From assembly GCA_947474205.1 (NCBI GenBank), contig CANJIC010000112.1:1-6634 (forward strand): DNA of 6,634 nt, read 5' to 3'. A program made the translations under genes and the position numbers. This document shows positions 6,298 to 6,634 of the stretch, piece by piece; the first letter of the stretch is position 1; every line of letters begins with the position of its first letter. The notes beneath the pieces were generated by a model. It was not told where the DNA came from, did not search any database, and saw nothing but the letters and a program-made list of their open reading frames with translations. The DNA is from Planctomycetaceae bacterium. Lineage in GTDB: Bacteria; Planctomycetota; Phycisphaerae; Phycisphaerales; SM1A02.

Positions 6298-6326
6298 GCG
6301 GAAGTTGATTTGCACTGATCTTTGCT
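6269..6326. repeat. Inverted repeat at the end of the B12-fold gene
   Basis: AGCAAAGATCAATGC at 6269-6283 is matched by the reverse complement at 6312-6326 in 14 of 15 positions, 11 of them contiguous, with a 28-base spacer. The left arm is inside the last codons of the B12-fold gene and the stop codon (6295-6297) lies in the spacer. A related direct copy, AGCAGCGATCA, is at 6230-6240. No T-run follows, so this is not a classical intrinsic terminator, although it may help end the transcript or bind a protein. Confidence 0.5.
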
Positions 6327-6387
6327 GCGCCGCATATTGAGTGCGTTTGGATTTGGTGACAACGGGAGCTCGACTAACATTGCAAGC

Positions 6388-6634
6388 GTGACGTCAGTGC
6401 AACAAACAGAATTTCCGCCGCTCGCTCAGGCTGTATTGAAAGCCTCACGCCACAAGTGCGCGGCTGCGCTTACCAAGTCGCTAAAAGCAATTCCGCGCGG
6501 CTCAACCATGTGCGTGGCCGCGAGTGGCGGGGCGGATTCCACGGCGTTGGCGCTGCTAAGCAAGGCGGTCTTGCGCCGCGGTCAATGGAATTTGTGTCTT
6601 GCCACGGTGAATCATAATTTGCGCGACGCGGCCA
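6388..6634 (+). CDS. tilS: tRNA(Ile)-lysidine synthase TilS, N-terminal part (3' end outside window)
   Basis: The window holds the first 82 codons. TilS uses ATP to join lysine to C34 of the CAU-anticodon isoleucine tRNA so that it reads AUA codons, a function essential in most bacteria. The PP-loop ATP-binding motif SGGADS is at residues 46-51 after the hydrophobic strand MCVAA, followed by LATVNHNLRDAA (71-82). This corresponds to the VDHgLR segment that typifies TilS among PP-loop enzymes; Asn replaces the usual Asp before His. The GTG at 6388 was chosen because it opens the frame with a normal 40-residue lead. A second GTG is at 6397, a TTG at 6337, and an in-frame stop lies at 6316. The ATG at 6508 would leave only five residues before the PP-loop. 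No strong Shine-Dalgarno is seen. Confidence 0.88.
   Translation, partial: MTSVQQTEFPPLAQAVLKASRHKCAAALTKSLKAIPRGSTMCVAASGGADSTALALLSKAVLRRGQWNLCLATVNHNLRDAA

Noticed and set aside
1..6634. CRISPR array, tRNA, rRNA, insertion sequence or prophage elements
   Set aside because: No regularly spaced repeats, cloverleaf sequences, transposase-like proteins or flanking target duplications were seen on either strand.

Overview
The window looks like ordinary chromosome from a planctomycete, most likely a Phycisphaerae-type aquatic bacterium. The basis for this is a lipoprotein of a type I associate with planctomycetes, a degenerate cobalamin-domain protein also of planctomycete style, and moderately GC-rich DNA full of GCG/CGC codons mixed with AATT words. 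Most starts lack a strong Shine-Dalgarno, which also fits. The assignment is by recall and was not checked by a search. I see no mobile element, CRISPR array, tRNA or rRNA.

Plus strand, left part: the 3' end of a stand-alone asparaginase-type domain protein (1-258); a 143-base gap with an imperfect palindrome; a proton-coupled oligopeptide transporter of the POT/PTR2 family (402-2024); and a Nudix hydrolase with a long N-terminal domain (2024-2776), whose ATG shares a base with the transporter stop. The transporter resembles animal PEPT1/PEPT2 more than the textbook bacterial POTs. It lacks room for the two extra bacterial helices between TM6 and TM7, and it carries a polar insert between TM9 and TM10, where the animal proteins hold their extracellular domain.

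Minus strand, middle: a compact three-gene cluster transcribed right to left. It comprises ubiE/menG quinone methyltransferase (5241-4465), then, 12 bases on, an amidohydrolase-2-like protein (4452-3559) with none of the expected metal ligands visible, then a lipoprotein (3562-2846) whose GTG start overlaps the amidohydrolase stop. It converges with the Nudix gene over a short gap holding a weak hairpin.

Plus strand, right part: a 252-base divergent intergenic region; a cobalamin-binding-fold protein (5494-6297) in which the cobalt-ligating His is replaced by Glu; an inverted repeat at its end; and the 5' part of tilS (from 6388), cut by the window end.

The main points for a second look are two apparent loss-of-active-site proteins (amidohydrolase fold and B12 fold) on either side of ubiE, and the animal-like layout of the peptide transporter. 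Nothing here amounts to a clear new defence or mobile system.
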